Part shown: one piece after another, positions 47,421 to 55,430 of the stretch
Numbering within the stretch: the stretch's first letter is position 1
Layout: the number at the start of each line of letters is the position of its first letter
Source of the DNA: an uncultured Rhodanobacteraceae bacterium
Lineage (GTDB): Bacteria; Pseudomonadota; Gammaproteobacteria; Xanthomonadales; SZUA-5
Reading direction: 5' to 3'
NCBI GenBank assembly: GCA_937928755.1
Contig: CALEZI010000058.1
Location: 59,068 to 123,067 of the forward strand
DNA length: 64,000 nt
Notes under the pieces: model-generated
What the model was told of the DNA's origin: nothing
Seen by the model: the letters and a program-made list of their open reading frames with translations, nothing else
Database searches by the model: none
Translations under genes and position numbers: made by a program

Positions 47421-47508
47421 GCGCAGGTGCTTTGAGGAGGAAACGATCAGTGTGCGTATGATGCCATCGGCAACCGACCCGCACCGTGAACCCGAAGGCC
47501 CCACGTCG

Positions 47509-47856
47509 ATGAGCAAGCTCGCCGAACAAGACTGCATTGCGCGCCGCGGTGAGGCGCATCGCCTGCCGCATTCCGAGGTCCACCGGCTGCTGTCGCAACT
47601 GCCGCAATGGTCGCTGGCGGCCGATGGCCATGCCATCACGCGCTTGTACCGCTTCGCGAACTTTGTCGCCGCGGTCGCCTTCGTCAATGCCCTGACCGAC
47701 ATGGCCGAAGCGCAGGACCATCACCCCGACCTCGAAGTCGGCTACGGGCGCTGCAATGTGCGCTACAACACCCACGATGTGGGCGGACTGTCGCTCAACG
47801 ACTTCATCTGCGCCGCGCGCGCCGACCTGGTCTACGCCGCACAAACGGCGAACTGA
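47509..47856 (+). CDS. phhB: Pterin-4a-carbinolamine dehydratase
   Basis: 115 residues from ATG 47509, which fits the family N-terminus. Motif DHHP (70-73) with the NDF(I)CAAR end is diagnostic. It recycles 4a-hydroxytetrahydropterin from phenylalanine hydroxylase, also acting as a DCoH-type protein. A strong AGGAGG at 47435-47440 would fit an earlier GTG (47452), giving 19 extra residues. The next gene overlaps by 1 bp (TGATG). Confidence 0.92.
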   Translation: MSKLAEQDCIARRGEAHRLPHSEVHRLLSQLPQWSLAADGHAITRLYRFANFVAAVAFVNALTDMAEAQDHHPDLEVGYGRCNVRYNTHDVGGLSLNDFICAARADLVYAAQTAN

Positions 47857-49358
47857 TGCGAGCGCTCGGGATCGCGCTGCTGGCAGCGCTGATCGCATGG
47901 GCGATCGCCCAACTGGCGCTCGATCATTTCCTCGTCGCCCAGGCTCGCCACGAGATTGCCCGGGTTGCGAGAGGCGAAAGTCGCATCAGCTTCGAATTCG
48001 AGCAATCGCGCGATCTGATTTCCGGCAACGTAGAAGGCGTGGACACGCTGCAGTGGACGGGCAGCGAGGTGCGTGGGCGCCTGTCCGGGCACGGCGCCAA
48101 TCTGCGCCTCAACCTGCGCGGTCTGCAACTCGATGCGCAACGCTTGACCCGGCTGCTGGCGCGCGTGAAAGTCAGTTCGCCGGCAACCTTGACGCTGATC
48201 TTCGACGAACCCGGAGAATTGCAACAACTGAAGCGCGAGCTGCAACTCGAGGCTGGCTGGAACCGGCTCGATCTCGCGCTCGACGATAGCCTGTGGACCC
48301 CGAATGCCGGCGGCCCCCAGACCGAACGCTGGGGTGGCGAAAGCGGTCTGGTGGGTGAATTCCGGCTCTATCTGTCCGGTCCGCCGGGGTTGCAGTTTGC
48401 CCTCGATTACCTGCGCTTCGCCACGCCGGAGTCTCCCTCGGCGACTGCGATCGAATGGGTCAGCACATCCAGCCTCCGTGAGCGTCTCGGCAACGCATCG
48501 CCACTGCGCGAATCGGACTCCGCGCGACTGGGGGTGCTGCTCGCGGTCGGCATGGACACGCCGGAGCGCATCCTGCACCTGCGCGACCAGGTCCGCGCCA
48601 TCGATGCCGAGGCCCTGTTCTGGCCATCCTGGCGCACCCCGCCAGACCCTGCCGAGGCGGCAGGACCGGCGCCAACCGGCTGGACGCCTGGCTCGACCCT
48701 GGTCGCCGTGTATGTCTTGTTGGCCGGACTGCTGCGCTGGCGCAGCAAACGACTGCCGCCGCGAATGGCCAGCGCACTCGAACTGACCCTCGGCTACGCG
48801 CCGATGCTGGCGCTTTCGCTCGGGCTCGGACTTGCCGAGCAACCGGCACCAACCATGCTGGCCCTGATGGCGGCGGCTCTGGTATTCCAGGTCAGCGGCG
48901 TACGCGCCGGCGGCGCCCGCGCAATTGGCAGCGCGGCGGCCTGGAAGAAGGGCCTGCAGTTCACGGCGATCGCCGCGACCGGGCTGGTGGCGATTTCGCT
49001 GCTCAGCGGACATTGGCTGCCGCCGGGCAGCCAGCGGGTGATCATCTATGTGCCGTTTGTCGCATTGCAGCAGGCCGTGCTGCTTGGATTCCTGTGGCCA
49101 CGCATCAGCACGCTGGCGGGCAAACACGCGCAGATGCTCACCGCCGCACTGTTCGCGCTGGCCCATGCACCGAACTTCGCGCTGACCTGCCTGTCGATGC
49201 TGTCCGCATGGTGGTGGCTCGGCCACTACCAGCAGCATCGTGCGTGGCTGCCGATCCTGACCTCGCATTACCTCCTGGGTCTGCTCGCCATCACCGCCCT
49301 GCCGCCCTGGCTGTTGTACTCGGCTGAAGTCGGCCTGCGTTACTTCCAGGTGCAGTAG
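47856..49358 (+). CDS. Membrane protein with CPBP/Abi-like C-terminus
   Basis: 500 residues, ATG overlapping the phhB stop. An N-terminal anchor helix and a soluble domain of about 320 residues precede seven or so membrane helices. The C-terminal helices have the layout of CPBP (Abi) intramembrane proteases: LQQAVLLGFLWPR at the EExxxR position, FALAHAPN at the FxxxH position, and a following SHYLLGLL. The two glutamates are replaced by Gln-Gln, so proteolysis is doubtful. The long N-terminal domain is not recognised. Confidence 0.6.
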   Translation: MRALGIALLAALIAWAIAQLALDHFLVAQARHEIARVARGESRISFEFEQSRDLISGNVEGVDTLQWTGSEVRGRLSGHGANLRLNLRGLQLDAQRLTRLLARVKVSSPATLTLIFDEPGELQQLKRELQLEAGWNRLDLALDDSLWTPNAGGPQTERWGGESGLVGEFRLYLSGPPGLQFALDYLRFATPESPSATAIEWVSTSSLRERLGNASPLRESDSARLGVLLAVGMDTPERILHLRDQVRAIDAEALFWPSWRTPPDPAEAAGPAPTGWTPGSTLVAVYVLLAGLLRWRSKRLPPRMASALELTLGYAPMLALSLGLGLAEQPAPTMLALMAAALVFQVSGVRAGGARAIGSAAAWKKGLQFTAIAATGLVAISLLSGHWLPPGSQRVIIYVPFVALQQAVLLGFLWPRISTLAGKHAQMLTAALFALAHAPNFALTCLSMLSAWWWLGHYQQHRAWLPILTSHYLLGLLAITALPPWLLYSAEVGLRYFQVQ

Positions 49359-49431
49359 GACATCGGTCTCACCGGTTGCACCTCACCTCCGGCCACGTCA
49401 CAAACTGACAAAATTTATTCAAAGCTGACCA

Positions 49432-49458
49432 TTGCTACTCCATACGGTACCGTATAGT
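49432..49458 (+). promoter_or_regulatory. lipA promoter with ATACGGTACCGTAT operator over the -10
   Basis: Palindrome ATACGGTACCGTAT (49442-49455) is perfect over 14 bp. TATAGT (49453-49458) could be the -10, with TTGCTA (49432-49437) as a weak -35 at 15-bp spacing. The palindrome covers the spacer and the first -10 bases, as a repressor site would. A second hairpin (CCTGCTGGGGAGCAGG) lies just downstream. Confidence 0.5.
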
Positions 49459-49526
49459 CTTGACTCACCTGCTGGGGAGCAGGCGTGACGTCAACGCGCA
49501 TTCATATTCATTGGGGGGGTAAGCTC

Positions 49527-50456
49527 ATGGTCCGCAACTTGATTCGTGCAGCGACACTGCTGCTGGCGCTGGGCTTGTGTCTGCCGGCATTCGCGCAAAG
49601 CAGTTACACGCAAACGCGTCATCCGATCGTGCTGGTACACGGTCTGCTCGGCTTCGACAGCCTGCTCGGCATCTACGATTATTTCTATGGATTGCCTTCC
49701 GAGCTGCGTTCCGGCGGCGCCAGGGTCTACATCGCCAACGTGTCGTCGAGCAATTTCACCGAGGTGCGCGGCGAACAGTTGATCCGCTATCTCGACCAAC
49801 TGCGTGCCACCTACGGCCATACCAAGTTCAACCTCGTCGGTCACAGCCATGGTGGCCCGACCACACGTTATGTGGCGTCGGTGCGACCGGACCTGGTCGC
49901 TTCGATGACCAGCATCGGCGCCCCGCACACCGGCAGCAAGGTCGCCGACGGTCTGCGCACGGCGGCGCCACCGGGATCGCTGCTGGAAGCCACGTTGGCC
50001 GGCTTCGTCAACGCGCTCAGCCTGTTCATCGAGCTGCTGTCCGGCGATGACGACCCGCAGAACGCGCTCGGCGCGCTGGCTTCGTTGAACTCCGCAGGCG
50101 CCGCGACCTTCAACAATCGCCACCCGCAGGGGCGTCCGACCAGCAGCTGTGGCCAGGGCGCCGCGGTGGTCAACAATGTGCGTTATTACTCGATGGGCGG
50201 CACCAGCGTACTTACCAACATCTTCGACGTCTCGGATCCGCTGATGGGCGCCGGCAGCCTGTTCTTCGGCTGGGAACAGAACGATGGTCTGGTCGGCAAA
50301 TGCTCCAGCCACTGGGGCGTGGTGCTGCGCGACGATTACGCCTGGAACCACCTCGACGAGGTCAATCAGGTACTCGGCCTGCGTGGACTGTTTGCCTCCA
50401 GCCCGGCATCGGTGTATCGAGCGCACGCAAACCGGTTGAAGAACGCCGGACTCTGA
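49527..50456 (+). CDS. lipA: Secreted triacylglycerol lipase (family I)
   Basis: 309 residues from ATG 49527, preceded by a GGGGGGG ribosome site. Signal peptide MVRNLIRAATLLLALGLCLPAFA. Catalytic Ser107 in GHSHGG, Asp in QNDGLVG and His in WNHLDEVNQV form the triad in the Pseudomonas/Burkholderia lipase family I. Cys residues in TSSCGQG and VGKCSSHWG match the disulfide of Burkholderia lipase, and HGLLGFDS the oxyanion loop. Such lipases need a dedicated foldase, which is the next gene, and type II secretion. A hairpin (50468-50489) separates the two genes. Confidence 0.95.
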   Translation: MVRNLIRAATLLLALGLCLPAFAQSSYTQTRHPIVLVHGLLGFDSLLGIYDYFYGLPSELRSGGARVYIANVSSSNFTEVRGEQLIRYLDQLRATYGHTKFNLVGHSHGGPTTRYVASVRPDLVASMTSIGAPHTGSKVADGLRTAAPPGSLLEATLAGFVNALSLFIELLSGDDDPQNALGALASLNSAGAATFNNRHPQGRPTSSCGQGAAVVNNVRYYSMGGTSVLTNIFDVSDPLMGAGSLFFGWEQNDGLVGKCSSHWGVVLRDDYAWNHLDEVNQVLGLRGLFASSPASVYRAHANRLKNAGL

Positions 50457-50467
50457 ACGAGCATCAG

Positions 50468-50489
50468 GAGCCCGGCAATCGCCGGGCTC
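50468..50489 (+). terminator. Hairpin between lipase and foldase genes
   Basis: GAGCCCGGC, loop AATC, GCCGGGCTC: perfect 9-bp GC-rich stem without a T run. It begins 12 bp after the lipA stop. It may partly terminate transcription or protect the upstream message, lowering foldase relative to lipase. Confidence 0.55.
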
Positions 50490-50517
50490 TGCGTATCTGC
50501 ACCCAACGAGCACGCGC

Positions 50518-51540
50518 ATGAACTGGCGACGCCTGACTGCCATCGCCGTTGCCTTGTTGGCCCTGCTGACGGTGCTCGGCTGGCAGCGGCAACGCGCCGA
50601 TGACTTGCCGGGCGCCACGATGCCCGCGCCGATCCCCGCAGTCGACGCCGGGGCTACCGCCGACCCGAACGATGCAGCCCGCGACAGGACGGCGCCGAAT
50701 CCTCGCCCGGTGGACGACCGAGGCCCGACGCCACCCGACTTGCCGACCTCGCTGCAGGGCACCGAGAGCGATGGCGGCGTTACCCTCGACGACCACGGGC
50801 GACTGCTTCCCGACCTGGCGTTGCGACGCCTGTTCGATCACTTCCTGAGCAGTATCGGCGAGCGCTCGATCGACGAGATTCGCGCGCTGTTGGCGGCACG
50901 CCTGGAAACGATCACCACGCCGGAAGGCAAACGCCAGGCACTGGAAGCATTCGAACGCTACCTGCGCTACCTGCGCGAAGTCGACAGTGCCGCCGCACGG
51001 TTGTCGGCGCTGCCGCTGCGCGAGCGCCTGGCGACACTGTCCGACTTGCGCCGGCAACATCTCGGCGCCGAGATGGCGAGCGCCTTCTTCAACGACGAGG
51101 AGGCTTACCAGCGTTACACCCTGGACAGTCGAGACCTGGCAGACGACGACTCGCTGAGCACCGACGAGCGCGACGCACGCCAGCGCGATCTGACCGCAGC
51201 GCTGCCGGACGCGATACGACAACCCCTGCTGGAGCAGCAGCGCATCGAGTCCGACCTCGCCGACGCTCAGGCCATCGACACGCTTGCCAGCGACGCCGAT
51301 GAACGCCACCGCCTGCGCACCGAGCGATACGGGGAACAAGCGGCAGCGCGCATGGAACTGCTCGACCGCGAGCGCGCCGCATGGGACGCGCGCGTGGCCA
51401 CCTACCGCGCCGAACGCGCGCGCCTGCAATCGCTCGACGCCGCTGCCCGCCAGGCATCGCTGGACGACTACCTGCAGCGCAACTTCGACGAAGCCGAGCA
51501 GCGGCGGATTCGCTCGCTGGAAGGCATCGGTGAGTTGTAG
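50518..51540 (+). CDS. lifO: Lipase-specific foldase (lipase chaperone)
   Basis: 340 residues, ATG 50518. N-terminal membrane anchor (LTAIAVALLALLTVLGW), Ala/Pro-rich linker, then the foldase domain. The conserved RxxFDY(F/C)LSAxGE motif appears as RRLFDHFLSSIGE at about residues 103-115. The rest is helical with many Arg/Gln/Glu residues, as in Lif. It folds the neighbouring lipase in the periplasm; pairing lipA then lifO is standard. Confidence 0.93.
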   Translation: MNWRRLTAIAVALLALLTVLGWQRQRADDLPGATMPAPIPAVDAGATADPNDAARDRTAPNPRPVDDRGPTPPDLPTSLQGTESDGGVTLDDHGRLLPDLALRRLFDHFLSSIGERSIDEIRALLAARLETITTPEGKRQALEAFERYLRYLREVDSAAARLSALPLRERLATLSDLRRQHLGAEMASAFFNDEEAYQRYTLDSRDLADDDSLSTDERDARQRDLTAALPDAIRQPLLEQQRIESDLADAQAIDTLASDADERHRLRTERYGEQAAARMELLDRERAAWDARVATYRAERARLQSLDAAARQASLDDYLQRNFDEAEQRRIRSLEGIGEL

Positions 51541-51565
51541 GTGCCAAGCCAAACAGGATGATTCA

Positions 51566-51682
51566 TCCGCAAGAGACGCAAAGGAAAGCGAAACCGTTAA
51601 ACCAGCGGGAAGTGCTGCCCGGGATTCCTGCGCAACCAGCCGGGTCCAAGCTCTCGTTGCGTCCTTTGCGTGCTTTGCGGAC
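51566..51682. repeat. CGCAAAGGA-family inverted repeat between lifO and mtnA
   Basis: TCCGCAAGAGACGCAAAGGA on the left and GTCCTTTGCGTGCTTTGCGG on the right, centre about 75 bp. It lies between the convergent foldase and mtnA genes, a plausible terminator position. Confidence 0.8.
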
Positions 51683-51758
51683 AAAGAGCAATGGCCAGCG
51701 CTGCCGCCGGACTCGATGGGCGAGCGGAAGCCCCGACCGCCCGACGCCGCCTGAACCC

Positions 51759-52802
51759 CTACCGCAAGACCCGCATGCGCTCGGCGCTCGGCCGCTCGAC
51801 GGCCCCGCGCTCGGTGACGATGACGTCGATCAGTTCGGCCGGAGTAACGTCGAAGACCGGGTTCCAGGCTTGCACGCCGGGTGCGGCGACACGCATGCCG
51901 GCGTACTCGGTCAGCTCGCGCGGATCGCGTTCCTCGATATGGATGGCGCTGCCGTCGGCGGTGGCGAAGTCCACCGTCGAGATCGGCGCCACAACCATCA
52001 TGCGGGCGCCGAAATGACGCGCCGCGACGGCCAGCGACAGCGTACCGATCTTGTTGGCCGTATCGCCATTGGCACAGATGCGGTCGGCACCGACGATTAC
52101 CCAGCGGACGCGCCCGAGCGACATCAGGTAGGCCCCCGCGCCATCGGCGATCAGGCAGGCGGGGATGCCGTCTTCCAGCAGTTCCCACACCGTCAGGCGT
52201 GCACCCTGCAGCCACGGCCGAGTCTCGCCGGCATAGACCTGCGGGACCTTGCCTTGCGCAAACGCCGCGCGGATGACCCCGAGCGCGGTGCCGAGACCGG
52301 CGGTCGCCAGTGAGCCGGTATTGCAATGCGTCAACACGCCGCTGCCCGGTTCGATGAAGTCGGCGCCGATGGTGGCCATCCGATAGTTCGCCGCCAGATC
52401 TTCGGCATCGATCGATTCTGCTTCGCGCTGCACCATCGACGGCTCAGGGTCGGCGCCGCAACGCGCCAACATGCGGTCGACCGCCCACATCAGGTTCACG
52501 GCGGTTGGCCGCGCGGCGCGCAAGCGCGCGGCGGCGGCGGCAAACGCATGGGCGCGATCGGCGCCGGGCAGCTGGGCATGCTCGCGCGCCGCCAGCACCA
52601 GACCGTAGGCAGCGGCGATGCCGATCGCCGGCGCACCGCGCACGACCAGCGCACGAATGGCGTCGACGACAGCGTCGGCGCTGCCCATCGACAACCAGTC
52701 GCGGCTCAGCGGCAACCCGCGCTGGTCGAGCAGGCTCAGGCCCTGGGCGTCGAAACGCAGTGCGCGGACGCGATCGTATGCAGCGAGTTGATGATCAGTC
52801 AT
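51759..52802 (-). CDS. mtnA: Methylthioribose-1-phosphate isomerase
   Basis: 347 residues. Catalytic Cys160 in LTHCNTGSLAT and Asp240 in VGADRICANGD match Bacillus MtnA positions exactly; VRGAPAIGIAAAYG and NKIGT are also diagnostic. It converts methylthioribose-1-P to methylthioribulose-1-P in methionine salvage. AGAGAGG precedes the start. Divergent from a GntR gene with a shared 80-bp control region. Confidence 0.95.
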   Translation of the reverse strand: MTDHQLAAYDRVRALRFDAQGLSLLDQRGLPLSRDWLSMGSADAVVDAIRALVVRGAPAIGIAAAYGLVLAAREHAQLPGADRAHAFAAAAARLRAARPTAVNLMWAVDRMLARCGADPEPSMVQREAESIDAEDLAANYRMATIGADFIEPGSGVLTHCNTGSLATAGLGTALGVIRAAFAQGKVPQVYAGETRPWLQGARLTVWELLEDGIPACLIADGAGAYLMSLGRVRWVIVGADRICANGDTANKIGTLSLAVAARHFGARMMVVAPISTVDFATADGSAIHIEERDPRELTEYAGMRVAAPGVQAWNPVFDVTPAELIDVIVTERGAVERPSAERMRVLR

Positions 52803-52848
52803 GAATCCTCTCTGGAAGTCGGGCGCCGTAGGCAGCCATAATGCTATG

Positions 52849-52876
52849 CGTATAGGTCTTTCTGACCTTTGGACAA
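52849..52876 (-). promoter_or_regulatory. mtnA promoter with AGGTC-N5-GACCT operator in the spacer
   Basis: On the minus strand TTGTCC (52871-52876), 16-bp spacer, TATACG (52849-52854). The inverted repeat AGGTC(52854-52858)/GACCT(52864-52868) lies in the spacer, and the GntR gene starts 15 bp to the right, so a regulator binding here would affect both directions. Confidence 0.5.
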
Positions 52877-52882
52877 AAGCGC

Positions 52883-53662
52883 ATGCGCCTGTTCAACGCG
52901 GAGGACCGCGCCAACTTGCGGCCGGACCAACCGGCGCCCTTGTATCACCAGTTGTATCTGGTGGTGAAGCGCAAGATCGAGGGCGGCGACCTGCGCCAGG
53001 GCGCGCTGCTGCCGGCGGAAAAGGACCTCGCCACCTTTTTCAGTATCTCGCGGATCACGGTCAAGCGCGCGCTGGACGACCTTGAAGCGGAGGGATTTGT
53101 TTCGCGCCAACGCGGGCGCGGCACCCACGTGACCTACAAGTACGAGCCCAAGGTGCTGCGCGCGCCGCTCAACAACATGCTCGAGAGCCTCGCATCGATG
53201 GGTCGCGAAACCCAGGTGCGGCTGATCGAGTACACCAAGGTCACGGCGCCGCCACAGGTAGCCGATGCATTGCGCATCGCGCCGGACCTGCTGGTCGAGC
53301 GCGCCACGCGCGTGCGCTTGAGCGAGGGCCTGCCCTTCGCTCACTATCTCAGCTGGACCATTCCGATCGGCCCGGGCATGGACCAGGAGGCGCTGAAGAC
53401 TTCGAGTCGCCTGGATCTGTTCCGCCAGTTGGGCATCCACCTGAAGGAAATCGATCAGGTGATCACCGCAGTTGCCGCCGACACCGTGCTCGCGCAACGC
53501 CTGATCGTGCGCGTCGGCGATCCGTTGCTGCAGGTCATCCGCATCGCCAGCGACCAGCGCAATCGCCCGATCGACTACCTGATCAGTTGTTATCGGCCCG
53601 ACCGCTTCCAGTACCACATGAAGATGTCGGCGTCCGATGTGATGGTGCGCGGGAAACGCTGA
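52883..53662 (+). CDS. GntR family regulator, HutC subfamily (UTRA domain)
   Basis: 259 residues. Winged helix-turn-helix at about 20-80 (LPAEKDLATFFSISRITVKR, ALDDLEAEGFVSRQRGRGTH); UTRA effector domain from about 95 to 250 (RLSEGLPFAHYLSWTIPIGP, RNRPIDYLISCYRPDRFQYH). HutC-type proteins sense small carboxylates, sugars or amino-acid derivatives. Divergence from mtnA suggests control of methionine salvage, but that is inference. Confidence 0.88.
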   Translation: MRLFNAEDRANLRPDQPAPLYHQLYLVVKRKIEGGDLRQGALLPAEKDLATFFSISRITVKRALDDLEAEGFVSRQRGRGTHVTYKYEPKVLRAPLNNMLESLASMGRETQVRLIEYTKVTAPPQVADALRIAPDLLVERATRVRLSEGLPFAHYLSWTIPIGPGMDQEALKTSSRLDLFRQLGIHLKEIDQVITAVAADTVLAQRLIVRVGDPLLQVIRIASDQRNRPIDYLISCYRPDRFQYHMKMSASDVMVRGKR

Positions 53663-53805
53663 GTTTCCTGCCTGGGTGGTTCCAGACTGGACGCGCTTCA
53701 TCGACCGAACCACGGCAAACGGAGAGAAGCGGCGTTGTTTGTTGGTTGCTGGTTATTGGTTGTTGGAAACAGCGGGACGCGATCAGCAAACCGAGTTCTT
53801 GGTGG

Positions 53806-53865
53806 GTCCAGACTTGTCTGGACGCCTCTGGTTCTGGCGGCAAGAGCGTCCAGACAATTCTGGAC
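53806..53865. repeat. Inverted pair of GTCCAGAC palindromes
   Basis: Perfect copy 53806-53823 (centre TT) and a copy with one mismatch at 53848-53865, flanked by GTGG and CCACC in opposite orientation. It lies just after the GntR gene and beyond the stop of the minus-strand gene at 53890. Confidence 0.85.
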
Positions 53866-53889
53866 CCACCAGGAGCGGCGCCGCGCCAG

Positions 53890-54387
53890 TCACTCCGGAT
53901 CAGACTTGCCCTGCTCCCACGCCTGCCGCGCGATGGTCGCCGCCTCCGGCACCAGCGCCAGCACTTCCGCGCGCAGCGCCTCCACCGCGTCTCGCTGACT
54001 TTCCAGCGGGAATGCCGGCAGCGACACCGACTGCGCGCCACGCTGGAATCTGACATGCACCAGCGGCCCGCCGACCGGCACGCGGTCGCGTTCACGCCAT
54101 ACCGTCGTCCACAGTCCAAGTTCTTCAACTCGACGCACAAACGCCTGACGTTGCTCGGGCGTAACAGCGAACGAGTGCTCGAATCGCCGCGCCGGATCGT
54201 TGCCGTCGTAGCCATGCAAACGTGTGAGCGTGCCCTTGCCGTCGACATCGACGACGATTTCGGTCGAACGCCGATAGGGCGGCGGCAGTGACCCGTTATC
54301 GCTGTGGTATTGGACACTGACCACTTCCAGCGCCTTGCCGGACGGCAGCGCCATCGCCAGCAGGGTCAATCCGAAAACCATCGACAT
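53890..54387 (-). CDS. Hypothetical exported protein
   Basis: 165 residues from ATG 54387 (ATG 54381 possible), with a signal peptide (MVFGLTLLAMALPSGKA). The mature part alternates polar beta-type strands (STEIVVDVDGKGTLTRLHGY; LVHVRFQRGAQSVSLPAF) and helices (EQRQAFVRRVEELGLW; VEALRAEVLALV). No family recognised. It is divergent from the repeat protein at 54504, and both are flanked by GTCCAGAC repeats. Confidence 0.65.
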   Translation of the reverse strand: MSMVFGLTLLAMALPSGKALEVVSVQYHSDNGSLPPPYRRSTEIVVDVDGKGTLTRLHGYDGNDPARRFEHSFAVTPEQRQAFVRRVEELGLWTTVWRERDRVPVGGPLVHVRFQRGAQSVSLPAFPLESQRDAVEALRAEVLALVPEAATIARQAWEQGKSDPE

Positions 54388-54503
54388 GAACCATTCCCGA
54401 CAAAGCCGATCAGAATCGCAAGCAGACACCCGTCGCTTCAGCTTGCGCAAGCGCAGATGACGTCATCATCGCGTCGTCACCCAAGGCGCACAGGAGTTTG
54501 CCG

Positions 54504-54821
54504 ATGATCGACCGTCGATTGTGGTTGTCGCAGACGGCGCTCGCCGCGCTGGCATTGGCTTCCGGTCGCCTGGCGCATGCCGGCAAACCGGACCTGTCGC
54601 GCATCCACGGCAAGATCAAGGTGGTCGACAGCTTTCCCGACTACAAGGTCAAGATCGTCGAGTCCTTCGCCGACCTGCATGTGCAGATCGTCGAGAGCTT
54701 TCCCGACGATCCGGGGAAGTGGCAAATGGTCGACAGCTTTCCCGACTACAAGATCCAGTTCGTCGACTCGTTCCCTGACTTCACGATCAAGTACGTGAGC
54801 AGTTTTCCCGGCGTGCAGTGA
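54504..54821 (+). CDS. Small exported 11-residue-repeat protein, possible 7(1)-knot family
   Basis: 105 residues from ATG 54504, with AGGAG upstream. Signal peptide to about residue 26 (MIDRRLWLSQTALAALAL, then ASGRLAHA). Almost all the rest is six units near x(I/V)xxV(D/E)SFPDY: KIKVVDSFPDY, KVKIVESFADL, HVQIVESFPDD, then PGKWQMVDSFPDY, KIQFVDSFPDF and TIKYVSSFPG. From memory, this pattern is like the small family annotated as 7(1) septoil-knot domain, known mainly from structure prediction; that assignment is unverified. Function unknown. Divergent from the preceding gene. Confidence 0.7.
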   Translation: MIDRRLWLSQTALAALALASGRLAHAGKPDLSRIHGKIKVVDSFPDYKVKIVESFADLHVQIVESFPDDPGKWQMVDSFPDYKIQFVDSFPDFTIKYVSSFPGVQ

Positions 54822-54858
54822 AGCTGGACGTTGGCGTTGGCAACGCCGGCACTTGTGG

Positions 54859-54971
54859 GTCCAGACTTGCCTGAGCACTTTTGCCTGAACGGCACCACCG
54901 GCTCTTGTGGGTCCAGACTTGTCTGGACGCTTTTGCCTCGATCTGTGAAGAGCGTCCAGACAAGTCTGGAC
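54859..54971. repeat. Three GTCCAGAC palindromes, one degenerate
   Basis: Degenerate copy at 54859-54876, perfect copies at 54911-54928 (centre TT) and 54954-54971 (centre AA), the last two in opposite orientation around CTTTTGCCTCGATCTG. They begin 37 bp after the repeat-protein stop and open the 609-bp gap before purB. Confidence 0.85.
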
Positions 54972-55033
54972 CCACCAAAGCGCGCTAGTGCCAGACCTTC
55001 CCGTGCCGCGTGCTGCGCCATCATCAACAGCAG

Positions 55034-55380
55034 CACCCCACACCAACGCGCTCTTTCCAACACCCCACACCAACTCTCACAGAACATAACGCAAGTATTT
55101 GATATATGAACATTTGTTAGACGGCCTTTTCGACCAGCTGAAAGAAGAGCTTTTTCCGCAAAGGACGCAAAGGACGCAAAGGACGCAAAGGAAAGCAAAG
55201 CCAGCAGAACATCAACACTCTGGTTCTTGGCTCTCTTTGCGTCCTTTGCGTCCTTTGCGGACAAAAAAGGCAGTCCGCATGGTTGCCGCCAGTTTGATGC
55301 GCGAATAAGCGCATCGACAGGGGCGACCGTGACTCTCTCCAACACCCCACACCAACGCGCCCTTCCCAACACCAACACCA
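55034..55380. repeat. ACCCCACACCAAC direct repeats and CGCAAAGGA element before purB
   Basis: ACCCCACACCAAC-type 13-mers occur at about 55036, 55062 and 55343, with AACACC runs up to about 55380. Between them lies the CGCAAAGGA-family inverted repeat (55155-55262, four tandem left-arm units). The rest of the gap shows no gene. Confidence 0.7.
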
Positions 55381-55430
55381 ACAACCAACACCTATCATCC
55401 CTCCCTCTGCCCGCTCACCGAATCCGACTC

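Noticed and set aside
47435..47460. Strong AGGAGG with GTG/ATG codons as the phhB start
   Set aside because: The family N-terminus fits ATG 47509; the earlier start would add an atypical Pro-rich extension. Left as an alternative only.
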